Shown here one piece after another: positions 9,128 to 19,914 of a DNA stretch of 64,000 nucleotides. The number at the start of each line of letters is the position of its first letter. Positions within the stretch are counted from its first letter, which is position 1. Position numbers and translations under genes: made by a program. Source of the stretch: Desulforapulum autotrophicum. GTDB taxonomy: Bacteria; Desulfobacterota; Desulfobacteria; Desulfobacterales; Desulfolunaceae. Where the stretch lies: positions 248,001 through 312,000 of the forward strand of contig DYJE01000002.1 in NCBI GenBank assembly GCA_020723285.1, written 5' to 3'. The notes under the pieces were generated by a model. It ran no database searches. It was not told the origin of the DNA and worked only from the letters and a program-made list of their open reading frames with translations.

Positions 9128-12034
9128 TTAGAAGCTGTAACCGATGGTGAAGTGGAGGTTTCCCGCCGCTTCGTTTTTCTTGGGGGAAGTTTTCCAGCCG
9201 TAGAGAAAACCCACGGGACCGATGGGCGTGACGTAGCGGAGGCCGGTGCCGACAGAGGATCTCAGGCCGTCGTCGCCTTCGTCGGTTTTGGTTTTTCCGA
9301 TGATACCTGCGTCGTAGAAGCAGGTGATTTCAAAGTTCAATCCCACATCAATACGGGTTTCAAAGCTGCCCATGTAGTACTCCCTTCCTCCCACAGAGTC
9401 TCCGCTATCGTTGTATCGAAGCATGTTTTCATCGAAGCCACGGACATCTGTGGCACCGCCGAGAAAGAAAAGCTGATCGTCGGGGATGTCCTCGTTCACG
9501 GATATGGGCTGGAGGTATCCGTACCGTCCGCGCAAAGCCAGCGTCAAAAAGGACAAGGGGGAATAGTAATACCTGGCCTGGACATGATACTTCAGAAAAT
9601 CATCGGGGGCGTCGCCGAGGGCGTTAGAGAGTTCCACGGAAAAAATCGTGTAAACGCCTTTTTTCGGTCGGATGAATGAATCGGTGGAGTTGTAGCTGAT
9701 GGACGGACTTGTGACAAACATGTGGCGTCCGTCATAGGAGTATTCATCGTCTTCGGTGGCCGTAGCCGGATCGATGAGGTAACTGTCTTTGAACTGATAG
9801 GAAAAAGTCAGGGCCGTAGTGACATGATTTTTAAATTCCCGGCTGAGATTAAAGGACGATCCGTATGTGAAGGTTCCGAAATCGTTGTTCAGCTCCTCAA
9901 TTTTTTCGGCGTACAGGTTCATCGTGGATGAAATGCGCGTACCCAGGAAACGGGGTTCTGTCACACCGGTTTCAGTCCTGTATCCGATGTCGCTGAGTTC
10001 CTGGGAAATCCAGGCTTCCTTGTTCAGGCCGAACAGATTCCGGTCCCCTATTTTGGCGTTCACATATCGGTTCTGGGTGGTGTCGTACCCCACGGCCGCT
10101 TCGAAATAATAGGGCTTTTTTTCTTCGACGGAGGTCAGGACATTGACCTTGCCCTCTTTTTCCTTGAGTCCGAACTCCTTGAATTCCACAGCGTTCAGCG
10201 CGTTGATGTCACGCATGTTCCGCTGGGCTTCAAGGTATTTGAGCAGCGAAAAATAATCCCCCTGCTTCAGATCGGTATCCCGCTGAAAAATCTCTTCCTT
10301 TGTGATGAAATTCCCCTGGTAGTAGATATTCCCCACTTCCACATATGGGCCTTCGACCACATCAAAGACAATGTATGCAAAACTCCTGTCGCTGTTAAAA
10401 CGAACCCTGCCTTTCACGGTGACGTGGGGGTAACCTTTTTCAGAAATGGCTGTCGAAAGTTTTTTTTCGTCTTCGTCAAGACCGGCCTGGGAAAAAACAC
10501 CGCCCTCTTTCTGGGACAGCAGCTGAAATGCATCTTCGTGATTCAAACCTGAAAGACCTTTGAAATACACGGAAGACACCACCGCTTTTTCACCTTCTTC
10601 CACATTGAAAAGGATACGGGCCTTTTTAATTTTTTTGTCCTTGTCTGTTTCCCATGTGATGGAATCCTTGATCTTTGCGTGGGCGTATCCTTTTTTTCTG
10701 TACAACTCAACAAGAGCCGATACATCGTCCGCCAGAGTTTTGGGTTCAAACGCTCCGCTGTTCAACAGGCTCGACGGCCGGGAAAGGACTTCTTCATTCA
10801 ATATCTTGGTGTGCAGTGCTTTGTTGCCCTTAAATGAAAGACCTGAAACCATGAACCGGTAGCCCTCATCCACGGTTATGGTGATGACCCTCTCATCTCT
10901 TTTTCCCTTCCTTATGATCTGTGAATCCATAGTTACCCAGGCATCGGGATAACCGGCAAGCCTGTATCTCTCCTTGATGGCTTTCAGTCCTCGTTTCAGC
11001 GTCATGTCACCGGCATTTCCCCTGGCAGAAAAGTCCAGATCCTTTTTCAGGGTGGAATCCCAGAACGCGTCATTCCCCTTGAATGTGATCACATATCTTG
11101 GGCCTTCCTCGACGATGAACCGGACATCGGTGCATTTGTCTTTCTCAAAGACTTCCGTTTCGGACGTGATACGGACTTCCGGGTAACCCCTGTGCCGGTA
11201 GAACCGTGTAAGATTATCAATGTCTTCGTCAAGTTTGTCCTGTATCAGCCTTCGTCCGTCTCCAAAAAGAAACGAAGCTTTGTAAAGATGGGTCCGAAGC
11301 TTGAGACGAAGGGATAAAAACGAATGATTCCCCTGAACATTGCACTCATTCACATAGTAAAAACGCCCTTTTGTGATTTTCACCAGAACGACGACGCCCT
11401 TCTCAGGTTCACCCAGGTCCGCTGTCACACGGACTTCCGGTTGTGGATAGCCTTCTTTCCTGTACACATCCCGGATCCTGTTTTCCTGGTTTTTCAGGAC
11501 CGAGGGCACAAAGGCATCACCAACGAAGATGCTCATGGTGGTCAGAAGTTTCTTTTCGAGCAAAGGGAAAGCGCCCTGAATACGGATATCCCTTATTCTG
11601 TAAAAGGCGGTCAGATGAAAAACCAGATGATAACCCGATTCGTCAGAAACCGGGTCGGGCACATGAATATCCCTGAAAAGACGCGTCTGTTTCAAAGCGT
11701 CAATGGCATGTTCCAGTTTATCCGTGGAAAACATCTCTTTTTCCCTGATGTTGATCACGCTCCGGGCAAAACGCTCAAGTTCATCCTTTCTTTCACCGCC
11801 TCCATCAATGCGGATTTCGACGCTGGCGATCCTTGCGGTTTCCTCGGATGTTTTTTTCTGATCCGCTTCCAAGGCAAAAACCTTCATGGACATGGAGAAA
11901 AAAAAAGCAAAAAAGAACATCATAAGCAACGCGCTGCGTTTCGATATTTTTTGGATCACGTATCTTTGCGATGCTGTTTGTTTTTCGTTCATCATTCCTG
12001 TCAATTTATACAGCGTCATCATGCCCGGAATCAC
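9128..12034 (-). CDS. Omp85-family outer membrane assembly protein with seven POTRA repeats (TamA/BamA-like)
   Basis: 968 residues from GTG 12034, which overlaps the tamB stop (GTGA). ATG 11992 just before the signal peptide is an alternative start. A hydrophobic signal segment (about 34-54) is followed by seven POTRA-type units starting near residues 70, 145, 226, 313, 393, 484 and 566, several with the typical GNxxF or GNKAL loop. The C-terminal 330 residues form a bacterial surface antigen beta-barrel containing VRGF and ending in Phe, the outer-membrane beta-signal. TamA normally has three POTRAs and BamA five. Coupling to a tamB-like gene argues for a TamA-type role in outer membrane protein or lipid transport. 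Confidence 0.88.
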   Translation of the reverse strand: MIPGMMTLYKLTGMMNEKQTASQRYVIQKISKRSALLMMFFFAFFFSMSMKVFALEADQKKTSEETARIASVEIRIDGGGERKDELERFARSVINIREKEMFSTDKLEHAIDALKQTRLFRDIHVPDPVSDESGYHLVFHLTAFYRIRDIRIQGAFPLLEKKLLTTMSIFVGDAFVPSVLKNQENRIRDVYRKEGYPQPEVRVTADLGEPEKGVVVLVKITKGRFYYVNECNVQGNHSFLSLRLKLRTHLYKASFLFGDGRRLIQDKLDEDIDNLTRFYRHRGYPEVRITSETEVFEKDKCTDVRFIVEEGPRYVITFKGNDAFWDSTLKKDLDFSARGNAGDMTLKRGLKAIKERYRLAGYPDAWVTMDSQIIRKGKRDERVITITVDEGYRFMVSGLSFKGNKALHTKILNEEVLSRPSSLLNSGAFEPKTLADDVSALVELYRKKGYAHAKIKDSITWETDKDKKIKKARILFNVEEGEKAVVSSVYFKGLSGLNHEDAFQLLSQKEGGVFSQAGLDEDEKKLSTAISEKGYPHVTVKGRVRFNSDRSFAYIVFDVVEGPYVEVGNIYYQGNFITKEEIFQRDTDLKQGDYFSLLKYLEAQRNMRDINALNAVEFKEFGLKEKEGKVNVLTSVEEKKPYYFEAAVGYDTTQNRYVNAKIGDRNLFGLNKEAWISQELSDIGYRTETGVTEPRFLGTRISSTMNLYAEKIEELNNDFGTFTYGSSFNLSREFKNHVTTALTFSYQFKDSYLIDPATATEDDEYSYDGRHMFVTSPSISYNSTDSFIRPKKGVYTIFSVELSNALGDAPDDFLKYHVQARYYYSPLSFLTLALRGRYGYLQPISVNEDIPDDQLFFLGGATDVRGFDENMLRYNDSGDSVGGREYYMGSFETRIDVGLNFEITCFYDAGIIGKTKTDEGDDGLRSSVGTGLRYVTPIGPVGFLYGWKTSPKKNEAAGNLHFTIGYSF

Positions 12035-15000
12035 CTGAACTCGATCCGGTAAACCAGTTCAGCCCCATACTTGTTTTCCGTGTCCTGGTACGCGTTCATC
12101 AGCAGGTTTTCAAGAAAGCGGTATTCGGACACGGCCTGATGGATGGTGGCCCCTCCTTTTGTTTCCACTCCGTATTTCAACGTCAGCCTTTCGGACAGTT
12201 CTTTTCCCAACGTCACCTTCACGCTGTTTTCAATGGTATTGTCCGTTTCAGTTTCATCGCTGTCCGAACCGGTTCCGTTGCTGGTGTTGGTGGTGGAAAC
12301 ATACTCCACTTCCACGGTGTCGATGCCCGTGGCGTCCTTGATGTTCTTTTCAATGCTGCTGCTGACGATACCGGCGAGAAGTTTCGCTGCCGACTGTGTT
12401 TTGTCTCCGTTACCTTCGAGTATTTCGTCGGTTGTCTTTCCGAGAACAAGAAGGGAAAGAATATCCGCATCCTCTCTTACCGGATTGGATGTCAAAGAAA
12501 ATTTGAGATTATCCGGTGTTCCGGAAATCAGGAGATAGATGATCCAGTCCCTGATTTCCGTCTGGCATTGAACGTCCAGGGTCGGCTCGATGATATAGGG
12601 ATTGATGAAATCCACGCGTCCTTTGGTCACGTCAAACACTTTACCCTGGTAACTGATAAAACTTTTGTCCACATCCACTTCCGCGCGTCCGCTGAGTTTG
12701 GGATTGTTGAGGGTTCCAAGCACTCGCAGGTCAGGTTTCAGCGGGAGATACGCGACATTGTTATCAACTTCAAAGGGATTTTTGTGGGTCAGTCTCAAAT
12801 TGAGCCCCATGGATTTCAGATACGGTTCATTGAACCTTTTCACCGTCGGAGTGTCAGACCGGTTTTTTGTTTTGACCACGTTGACCAGGTCCAGCGAAAC
12901 ATCTTTGTAGTATTTCCCTCCCAGGATCACCAGATCACCCTCGATCAGGCTGTCATCGGGTTTTCCTTTCACCGTGATACGTGTATTCATCGTCACGTCA
13001 AGCATATCCGGAACAGTGACGGGCAAGGATTCCGCTGAAATATTGAGTGATAACGCTCCCGGCCTGTAATTATCCAGGTTAAGCCGCCCTCCGATGGAAA
13101 ACTGCCCGGTATCAAGTTTCCCCTTGAGCCTGTCTATGATGACAGCGCGGGATGTGACGCTGACATGGCCGTTGACATCATGGATGCTCTGCATGAGCTC
13201 GGGGATCATGAATGAAACAGCACGAATATCGAGCCCGGCCTGAATATCTGGCTTGGTGAAGGTTCCGGAAATTTTTCCGTCCACAACCACATCTCCGGTG
13301 ATCCCGTTCAGCTCGTCACTGAAAAGATCCACCACCGTCAGCGGCACATTGCCATTAAGATAAAGATCGAGTTCACCGTGGTGCGTGCCAGTTCCACCCA
13401 GAACTATATACCCCTTGTCAAGAAGCTGGATCTTGGCGCTTTCCATCTGGAACACACTGTTTTCATAAGCAACGTCAAGATCATTGTTCTGTATGATGGT
13501 CATGGAGTCATTCTTGATCAGAAGATCCGAAACGGAAGCCTGGGCTTTAATGTCCTCCAACCGTTTCACATTTCCGGATGCGCTGACGACTCCGGTTATC
13601 TCTCCGCCCATGTTTCCGATTCCCGCCATGTGGAAAAACGGTGTAAGAGGTGTATCGTCAAACAGAATCTTCGCTGAATAATCCAGGCTCCGGATATCCA
13701 TGCGACCCTTAATATCCGCCATGGCTTTTCCATCAATGGTAAGAATCCCGTCGGAAAGATCGAGAGCGAGATCCGCGTTTTCAAAAGACTCGTTATTCAC
13801 CTTCATGTCATGAATGGAAACATTGCCTGATAATTCGGGTTCATCAAAAGAGCCCTCCCCCTTAAGCTCCAGAGATACCCTGCCCTCGCAAAGGTTTTGA
13901 CGACCCAGCGCGTTGATATGATTCAAGGGAATTCCGTTCGCAGTCAGGGCAAAATCGTAGTTTTCGTTCAGCACGGAAAGCCTTCCGGATCCCTCGATGA
14001 TATCATTTTCTTTGATTTCAGCCCGAATTTTCTCAACCTCGATATCCTCTCCTTTGAGAAGGGCTGAACAATCCAGCCGGTTAAATGACTGCCTGATCAA
14101 ATCCAGGGCTTCCCCATGAAGTTCCACAAAACCCTTTGGTTTGGAAACAGGGCCCGTGGCTTGTACGGAAAGAGAGACAAGACCCTTCATGGGCTGATAA
14201 AAATCCTCGATCCGAAGGAATTGCCCTGAAACAGCAAGATCAATTACGGGATCATCGAAAAATGAAGTCGTTTTTACATCGAACACCCGGGCTGTTCCCT
14301 GGAGGCCGACAGCCGACTGACGATTGGTGAGAACGAGATCGTGAACTGTGACAATACCCTTGCTGTAACGTGCCGAACCGCTGATCCGGCCAAGGCTGAT
14401 ACGATCAAAGGCAAGGTTTCTGCCCTGTAGTATCAAATCGCCCACCGGATCGTCAATTTTTCCGTGAAGATAGAGACGGCCGTCAAACACACCGTTCAGT
14501 TTTTTTTCAGACAGGACATAACCCGCATCGATATGGTTGAAGGTCACGTCAAGAGCCATAGCTTGACGCGCGTCAAACAGCCCCACATCACCCCTGGCAT
14601 GAACGGTGACCATGGGATGATCGAGGTCTGCGCGCTCAATGGAGAAAACGCCGGACGGCTTAAGAAAGCCTTCAACAGAGGCCTCGCCCAGATGAACGCC
14701 ATCCCAGACCAGAGACTCTCCATCGGCCCTGACTTTTCCTGAAAACCTGTCCCATGTTCCGGACCATGCGGACACCATATTCATCCGTCCTTTAAAATCT
14801 CCGTAAGGCGATATAAAGGTCGAACATGAAAGATCGTCGGAACGTATGGTCACATCAGCTTTCCACAGGTCATTCGACGTGTTGTAGATTCCCGTAAGGT
14901 CGGCGCTGGATTTTAAGTCTTCAAGCCTGAAACGGTTCACGGACATTTTGGAATGATCCATATTCAAGGACGTTTCAAGGCGGTAGTCAGCCGGAACCTG

Positions 15001-16302
15001 ACCTTTAAAAAAATTCAATCCACGGGCTGTCGCCTGAAGCTTCGATTCGGTTTTCATGGATTCAAAGAAAAAACCCTTTCCCTTGAGGGTCCATGTCGAC
15101 GTGACATGCCCCTCCATGAACGCGGGAATACCGGGAATCCGGCCGGGCCGGGTCCAGGCCTGGTCAGCCCTGAGGTCGTATGCAAATTCCGGTTCTATAA
15201 AATCCGAAGTGAAAAATCCCTCTTTGAAAGCCTTCTGAAAATAAACAAAGCCCTTGATGGTTCCGGTTCCGCCGGGAGCCTTGACGAACAGTCTCCGGAT
15301 ATCGATGACGCGGTTTTTCATGGTTGCTTCGAGATCAAGATCACCGACAACAGCCCCAAGAACCATACCTCCGTCACAATGAAGAACCGTCTGGATTTCA
15401 GGGTCATCCCAGTGTCCCTTGATTTTCCCGCCGCCGCGGACCCGTCCTTTCAGTTCGCACTCCACGTCAAAAACCCGGTCAATGCCTGAAAGGTCCGCGT
15501 CCAGACTGGCGTCCAGATCATATCGGGGGCCTTTCCAGAGATCCGATATCGTCCCCTTGAGATCGCAGCGCCCCATGTCTGAATCCAGGTACAGACTGTA
15601 AAGGGTGAGAAGGTCTTTCTTGAGGCTGCATTCAACTGCGAGTGACGAGACTCTGGAATTCATGTCTTCCAGACGGATGTCGCAGGGACCCAGAGCCAGC
15701 ATCATCCGCCCTGACCGCCTGTTGATGTTTCCATGGGACGCCTTGACGGATAGATTTTTTATGATGATCTCTTCATCCTGTTCCTTGGGAGCCCCGATAT
15801 CCTTGTAATGAAACATCCCGTTGTTGATTTCTACCTGACTGAAAGTCACGTCCACTGGAAGTTCAAACGTCGATGAAATTTCTTCGTCCTTTTTTGCAGG
15901 GTATTCCCCGAAGGCCTTTACAATGTTGATGTTTCCATGGATGTCGGTTTCAAGATAAACGTGGGGAGCATCCAGGATGAGTGTGTCGATATGCACGTTT
16001 TTACGGATCAGGGAAAGCCAGGATAGGTTCAGGTGAGCTTGATCCGCCGTGATAAGAGGACGGCCGCTGAAATCGTCGAGCCTCATCCGGGACACTGTGA
16101 CCGATCCACGAAACAAAGAAAAATCAAAGGATTCATAAGTGATTCGGCCGGGCATCAGACCGTTGATATACGACTGTAATGACTTTGAGAACTGCTGTGT
16201 TTGAAGAACAAAGGAAAGCACGAGGATCAGGGCGGTCATGACCAGCCCGAAACCCGCAAACCATCCCGCGGCTTTTTTTATGAACCCGGACATCCTAAAC
16301 AA
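12031..16302 (-). CDS. tamB: TamB-like inner membrane/periplasmic translocation protein
   Basis: 1423 residues. One N-terminal membrane helix (about 10-33) is followed by a very long stretch of short beta-strand repeats typical of AsmA/TamB bridge proteins. The C-terminal domain of the TamB (former DUF490) family holds LLISGTPDNLKFSL, PVREDADILSLLVLGK and an ending that contains YRIEF. Such proteins span the periplasm as a hydrophobic groove and move phospholipid or help outer-membrane protein assembly. It is the first gene of a two-gene minus-strand operon with the Omp85 gene (4-base overlap). A Ser/Thr/Asp-rich linker lies about 110 residues from the end. Confidence 0.9.
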   Translation of the reverse strand: MFRMSGFIKKAAGWFAGFGLVMTALILVLSFVLQTQQFSKSLQSYINGLMPGRITYESFDFSLFRGSVTVSRMRLDDFSGRPLITADQAHLNLSWLSLIRKNVHIDTLILDAPHVYLETDIHGNINIVKAFGEYPAKKDEEISSTFELPVDVTFSQVEINNGMFHYKDIGAPKEQDEEIIIKNLSVKASHGNINRRSGRMMLALGPCDIRLEDMNSRVSSLAVECSLKKDLLTLYSLYLDSDMGRCDLKGTISDLWKGPRYDLDASLDADLSGIDRVFDVECELKGRVRGGGKIKGHWDDPEIQTVLHCDGGMVLGAVVGDLDLEATMKNRVIDIRRLFVKAPGGTGTIKGFVYFQKAFKEGFFTSDFIEPEFAYDLRADQAWTRPGRIPGIPAFMEGHVTSTWTLKGKGFFFESMKTESKLQATARGLNFFKGQVPADYRLETSLNMDHSKMSVNRFRLEDLKSSADLTGIYNTSNDLWKADVTIRSDDLSCSTFISPYGDFKGRMNMVSAWSGTWDRFSGKVRADGESLVWDGVHLGEASVEGFLKPSGVFSIERADLDHPMVTVHARGDVGLFDARQAMALDVTFNHIDAGYVLSEKKLNGVFDGRLYLHGKIDDPVGDLILQGRNLAFDRISLGRISGSARYSKGIVTVHDLVLTNRQSAVGLQGTARVFDVKTTSFFDDPVIDLAVSGQFLRIEDFYQPMKGLVSLSVQATGPVSKPKGFVELHGEALDLIRQSFNRLDCSALLKGEDIEVEKIRAEIKENDIIEGSGRLSVLNENYDFALTANGIPLNHINALGRQNLCEGRVSLELKGEGSFDEPELSGNVSIHDMKVNNESFENADLALDLSDGILTIDGKAMADIKGRMDIRSLDYSAKILFDDTPLTPFFHMAGIGNMGGEITGVVSASGNVKRLEDIKAQASVSDLLIKNDSMTIIQNNDLDVAYENSVFQMESAKIQLLDKGYIVLGGTGTHHGELDLYLNGNVPLTVVDLFSDELNGITGDVVVDGKISGTFTKPDIQAGLDIRAVSFMIPELMQSIHDVNGHVSVTSRAVIIDRLKGKLDTGQFSIGGRLNLDNYRPGALSLNISAESLPVTVPDMLDVTMNTRITVKGKPDDSLIEGDLVILGGKYYKDVSLDLVNVVKTKNRSDTPTVKRFNEPYLKSMGLNLRLTHKNPFEVDNNVAYLPLKPDLRVLGTLNNPKLSGRAEVDVDKSFISYQGKVFDVTKGRVDFINPYIIEPTLDVQCQTEIRDWIIYLLISGTPDNLKFSLTSNPVREDADILSLLVLGKTTDEILEGNGDKTQSAAKLLAGIVSSSIEKNIKDATGIDTVEVEYVSTTNTSNGTGSDSDETETDNTIENSVKVTLGKELSERLTLKYGVETKGGATIHQAVSEYRFLENLLMNAYQDTENKYGAELVYRIEFR

Positions 16303-16489
16303 TACGTATCAGCTCCAGAGCCAGCAATGCCACCCGTATGCGGGTGACAGCATGATTATCATAGCCGTCTTGAGATCCAAGAACCTGAATGCATGATCAA
16401 CCACAGATCAGACTTTCTGCATGTATCACAGAGCCAATGTTTTCTCCAGATTATTGTCGACAATGGTGCTTCAGAAGATGAGACATTGA

Positions 16490-18670
16490 TCACTGATCCG
16501 GCTCCGAATCGAGAACCATTCGAATTTTTCTGGACAAGGTCCTGATGGAGAACGGTTTCTGGACAAAATGCACGCCTTTGTCCAGAACACCCCGATGAAC
16601 AATGGCGTTTGCCGTGTATCCTGACATGTATAGGCAGCGAATGGACGGATTAAGGGCGATGATTTTTTCAGATAATTCCTTGCCGTTCATTTCAGGCATC
16701 ACCACGTCAGTCATCAGCAGATCGATGTCGGCTGCATGTTCGCCGGCGATTTTTAGAGCATCGGAAGGTGAGCCGGCTGCAAGGACTTTATAGTTCATTT
16801 TTTCCAGCATAATTTTACCCATGGAAAGAATCACAGGCTCATCTTCCACAATCAGAACGACTTCACCGCACCCCACAAGGGCTGTCAACGGCTCGGATGT
16901 CAGAGGTTCGGAGATCTCCTCCGCAGATTTGGGCAAATAAAGTCTTAGTGTGGTCCCTTTGCCCGGTTCGCTGTAAGCGTTTACGAAACCGTTGTTCTGC
17001 TTGACAATGCCGAACAGTGTGGCAAGGCCGAGCCCTGTCCCCTTCCCCTTGTCTTTTGTGGTAAAAAACGGTTCGAAAATATGAGAGAGCTGTTCCCGTG
17101 TCATGCCGCAACCATCATCGCTGACGGCCAGCATCACGTAAGAACCTTCGATAAATCCGAAATGTTCTTCACAATAGGTTTTGTCAAAAACCACGTTCAG
17201 GGTTTCAATGACAATTTTCCCGACGCCGGAAATAGCGTCACGGGCGTTGACACACAGGTTGACAAGAATCTGGTCGACCTGTGACGGATCCATGCACACA
17301 GGCCAGAGAGCATCGCCCGGCATCCAGGCCAGATCGATATCTTCACCGATCAGTCTCCTCAGCATGGAAATCAGACCCGCAACCGTCAGGTTCAAGTCAA
17401 GCACCCGGGGATCGATGGTCTGTTTCCTGGCAAACGCCAGCAACTGCCCGGTCAGGTCGGCCGATCGCCTTGCCGCTTTTTTGATTTCCTCAAGATCGGC
17501 CGCCACGTCTTCCGTGATCTGTTCCGACATGGCGGCGATTTCCGAATGACCGATGATCACCGTAAGCATGTTGTTGAAATCATGGGCCACCCCACCTGCC
17601 AGACGGCCCACAGCCTCCATTTTCTGGGATTGGAGCAGTTGGGACTGTAGATGGTCACGTTGTTCGTCGGATCTTTTCCGTTCATCGATCTCAAAACCCA
17701 GGGTGACAAACGTGGCCAGGGTATGAGCGATGCGTTCATCTTCCGCCGTCCAAACCCGTTCACGGCCTGTAAATTCAAACGACAGAAGGCCACGGATCCG
17801 TTCACCCATCCAGATGGGAACGTCAAGGAGCGATCGGATATCATGACCTTTCAGGTACGCTTCCGGAATATCCTTTGTCCGGGGATCTGAATAGACATCG
17901 GACACGGTGATGGCGATGCCCTGACGGTGGGCATCGGTGTAGGCAGGAAAATCGGAAGACTGAAGTTCCTCACCTGAACTGTGGGTGTCTGTCACGCTGT
18001 TGTACACATCGATGCACCGTATGACCTGGAAGTCATCGGAATAGATCCAGACGCTCACACGGGGGGTTTCAAGAAGCTGGCTTCCCGTTCGGGTGATTTG
18101 TTCAACCGCCCCGCTGAAATTATTAAGAAAAAGAGCACCGTTCTTCAGAAGATTCTGAAGACGTTCGTTTTGAACAATGAGTTTTTGCTCACGTTCCAAA
18201 AGGTGACGTTCAACATTTTTTCTGTCAGAAATATCCACGGTCATGGACAAAAATACGTTTTCTCCGTTGTACTCTATGATTCTGCTTGAAAAGAGAGAAT
18301 GAATGATCTGACCGTTATTCTGAGTCAACTGGATTTCGACATTGAACACTTCCCCCTTTTCCATCAGCTGCTGCCTGATCTTCTGGACTGCATTCTCGTC
18401 AATGACCGTTCCCATTTCCGCCATGGTTTTTCCTATGACCTCAGCGGGTGTCACACCCATTCGATCACAGTACGACTGATTGACTTTGAGATAACGCCCG
18501 TCCAAACTGTTCAACACGCAGCTGTAAGGTGCAAGCTCGAACATATCTTTGAAAAGAGTGGCATTTTGACGTTCGATCAGGGATCGTTTTCTTTTTTTTA
18601 AGATGTACATGAAGGAAATAAGAAGAGAGACACTTTCAATGAAAATGACAATCCATAAAAAAAACATCAT
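16490..18670 (-). CDS. hybrid sensor histidine kinase (TM-PAS-GAF-HisKA-HATPase-REC)
   Basis: 726 residues. A single membrane helix (3-24) is followed by a PAS domain (about 38-160), a GAF domain (about 175-330), and HisKA with [12 protein letters not shown] (phospho-His363). The ATPase has [10 protein letters not shown] (N box, 471-480), DDGCGM (518-523) and GKGTGLGLA (542-550). A C-terminal receiver with VEDE (608-611) carries phospho-acceptor Asp655 and Lys705. HDFNN-type kinases with a fused receiver usually relay to a separate output protein, and none is adjacent. It has no periplasmic loop, so the signal is probably sensed in the cytoplasm or membrane. Confidence 0.93.
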   Translation of the reverse strand: MMFFLWIVIFIESVSLLISFMYILKKRKRSLIERQNATLFKDMFELAPYSCVLNSLDGRYLKVNQSYCDRMGVTPAEVIGKTMAEMGTVIDENAVQKIRQQLMEKGEVFNVEIQLTQNNGQIIHSLFSSRIIEYNGENVFLSMTVDISDRKNVERHLLEREQKLIVQNERLQNLLKNGALFLNNFSGAVEQITRTGSQLLETPRVSVWIYSDDFQVIRCIDVYNSVTDTHSSGEELQSSDFPAYTDAHRQGIAITVSDVYSDPRTKDIPEAYLKGHDIRSLLDVPIWMGERIRGLLSFEFTGRERVWTAEDERIAHTLATFVTLGFEIDERKRSDEQRDHLQSQLLQSQKMEAVGRLAGGVAHDFNNMLTVIIGHSEIAAMSEQITEDVAADLEEIKKAARRSADLTGQLLAFARKQTIDPRVLDLNLTVAGLISMLRRLIGEDIDLAWMPGDALWPVCMDPSQVDQILVNLCVNARDAISGVGKIVIETLNVVFDKTYCEEHFGFIEGSYVMLAVSDDGCGMTREQLSHIFEPFFTTKDKGKGTGLGLATLFGIVKQNNGFVNAYSEPGKGTTLRLYLPKSAEEISEPLTSEPLTALVGCGEVVLIVEDEPVILSMGKIMLEKMNYKVLAAGSPSDALKIAGEHAADIDLLMTDVVMPEMNGKELSEKIIALNPSIRCLYMSGYTANAIVHRGVLDKGVHFVQKPFSIRTLSRKIRMVLDSEPDQ

Positions 18671-19005
18671 GCGTTAAGTCCCGAACACCCATAGGCGAAT
18701 CAGTCGTCTGTCAACACCATGGCATTCTCTGTGTATGTGTAGAAAATCAATGTCAAAGCAGTTATTTTGCTGTAAAACGTTTATCTTTCATATTCTGACC
18801 GGCGTCAGGATGGTATGCCCTGACACTAAGTTATAAACTTGAAAAGAAACGGTAAACAGATGGCCACCATCGTCGCGGAGGATGAATCGAAGGGGCCTTT
18901 GGAGTTTTTTGGCATTATCACCCAATCAAGTTCAATAATCAACACAAAATAATGTCTTTAAAAACCACGTAAACACCCATATGAAATCAGTTAAAGAATG
19001 CCGTG

Positions 19006-19034
19006 TTGACATTCAGCGCGCACTTTGGAATAAG
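19006..19034 (+). promoter_or_regulatory. candidate sigma-70 promoter in the 18671-19105 gap
   Basis: TTGACA at 19006-19011, a 17-base spacer and AATAAG at 19029-19034, about 70 bases before the next plus-strand start. The rest of the 435-base gap between the divergent genes is A+T-rich, and I see no gene or strong hairpin in it. Confidence 0.4.
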
Positions 19035-19105
19035 TATTTATCATTTTTTAGAACCATCTTTTCATTGGCGCGTTATACATTCGTACATCCATAATTTTCT
19101 TTCAT

Positions 19106-19903
19106 ATGAAAATCCGGGGTTCAAACATGACCGACATCACTTTCAGCCATAGAAGTACGCCATCAGACGGTTTTCGCCTGACCAGAACCTGGATCGTTTT
19201 TTTCATTCTGATGTCCGGCATGGCGTTCGCTCCTGACACTTCATACTCCGATGCCGGAAATAAAGCGGCGCAACTGGGCTCATTTATCAGTTCCATGATC
19301 AACGGAACGGCAAAGTTTCCAACACGATTCGGCGTCAACAGGCAGCCGGTCATCAAAAATTCCGATGTCAGCCTTTCATTCAGAAAAGACTATTTGAACA
19401 AGGTCATTGCCGCGTATCTGAAAAACCCCATCGCGCTGGACAAGGCCCAGAAAAATCCCAAAAGCTTCATTACGGTCCATCGTATCGTCACTTCATTAGA
19501 CCCCAAACGGAATATCCTGATCGTCAAAGGCGATGGGGGCGTGCTCACTCTGGGCACGTCACTATCCGGGCTGCGAGGTAGGCTTGTTCTGAAACGTGCG
19601 GAATTTGAAATTTCCCCCGTCTTCACCAAGGACAAAAACGGACGTTTTTTTCTGGAACTGGTTCCCCGATGCGTTTACCTCGATATCGATCAGACAGCGC
19701 CGTTTATCGACATCAGCATCGCCCACGCACTTCAGGAACTGTATTTCAACAGAAAACCCATCAATCCCGTGAATGTTTCGGAACTGTTGAACTCGGACAT
19801 CAAAGGCGGTAAAAAACCGCTGATCATCAACAGGATCGCCCAGGCCGCGTGTGTTGTATCGAACAGCGGCATCGAAATACGGACGGCCTGGGCTGTGGAA
19901 TGA
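19106..19903 (+). CDS. exported protein of unknown function
   Basis: 265 residues. A short positive N-terminus and a hydrophobic segment (about 28-45, ending AFAPDTSYS) form a likely signal peptide, possibly cleaved before Asp. The mature part alternates strand-like segments (SLDPKRNILIVKG, RLVLKRAEFEISPVF, FFLELVPRCVYLDIDQ) and resembles a lipid-binding or beta-rich periplasmic domain, but I do not recognise the family. Two starts are possible: ATG 19106 and ATG 19127, the second with GGGG upstream. It is a single plus-strand gene between minus-strand regulatory genes, and its stop is 12 bases from the convergent regulator gene. Confidence 0.7.
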   Translation: MKIRGSNMTDITFSHRSTPSDGFRLTRTWIVFFILMSGMAFAPDTSYSDAGNKAAQLGSFISSMINGTAKFPTRFGVNRQPVIKNSDVSLSFRKDYLNKVIAAYLKNPIALDKAQKNPKSFITVHRIVTSLDPKRNILIVKGDGGVLTLGTSLSGLRGRLVLKRAEFEISPVFTKDKNGRFFLELVPRCVYLDIDQTAPFIDISIAHALQELYFNRKPINPVNVSELLNSDIKGGKKPLIINRIAQAACVVSNSGIEIRTAWAVE

Positions 19904-19914
19904 TTTTGTAAGCC

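Noticed and set aside
11971-13038. Long open frame on the plus strand (355 codons) across the tamB/Omp85 junction
   Set aside because: It is antisense to two well-supported genes. Its translation is a low-complexity mix rich in His, Phe and Arg, with no domain and no ribosome site.
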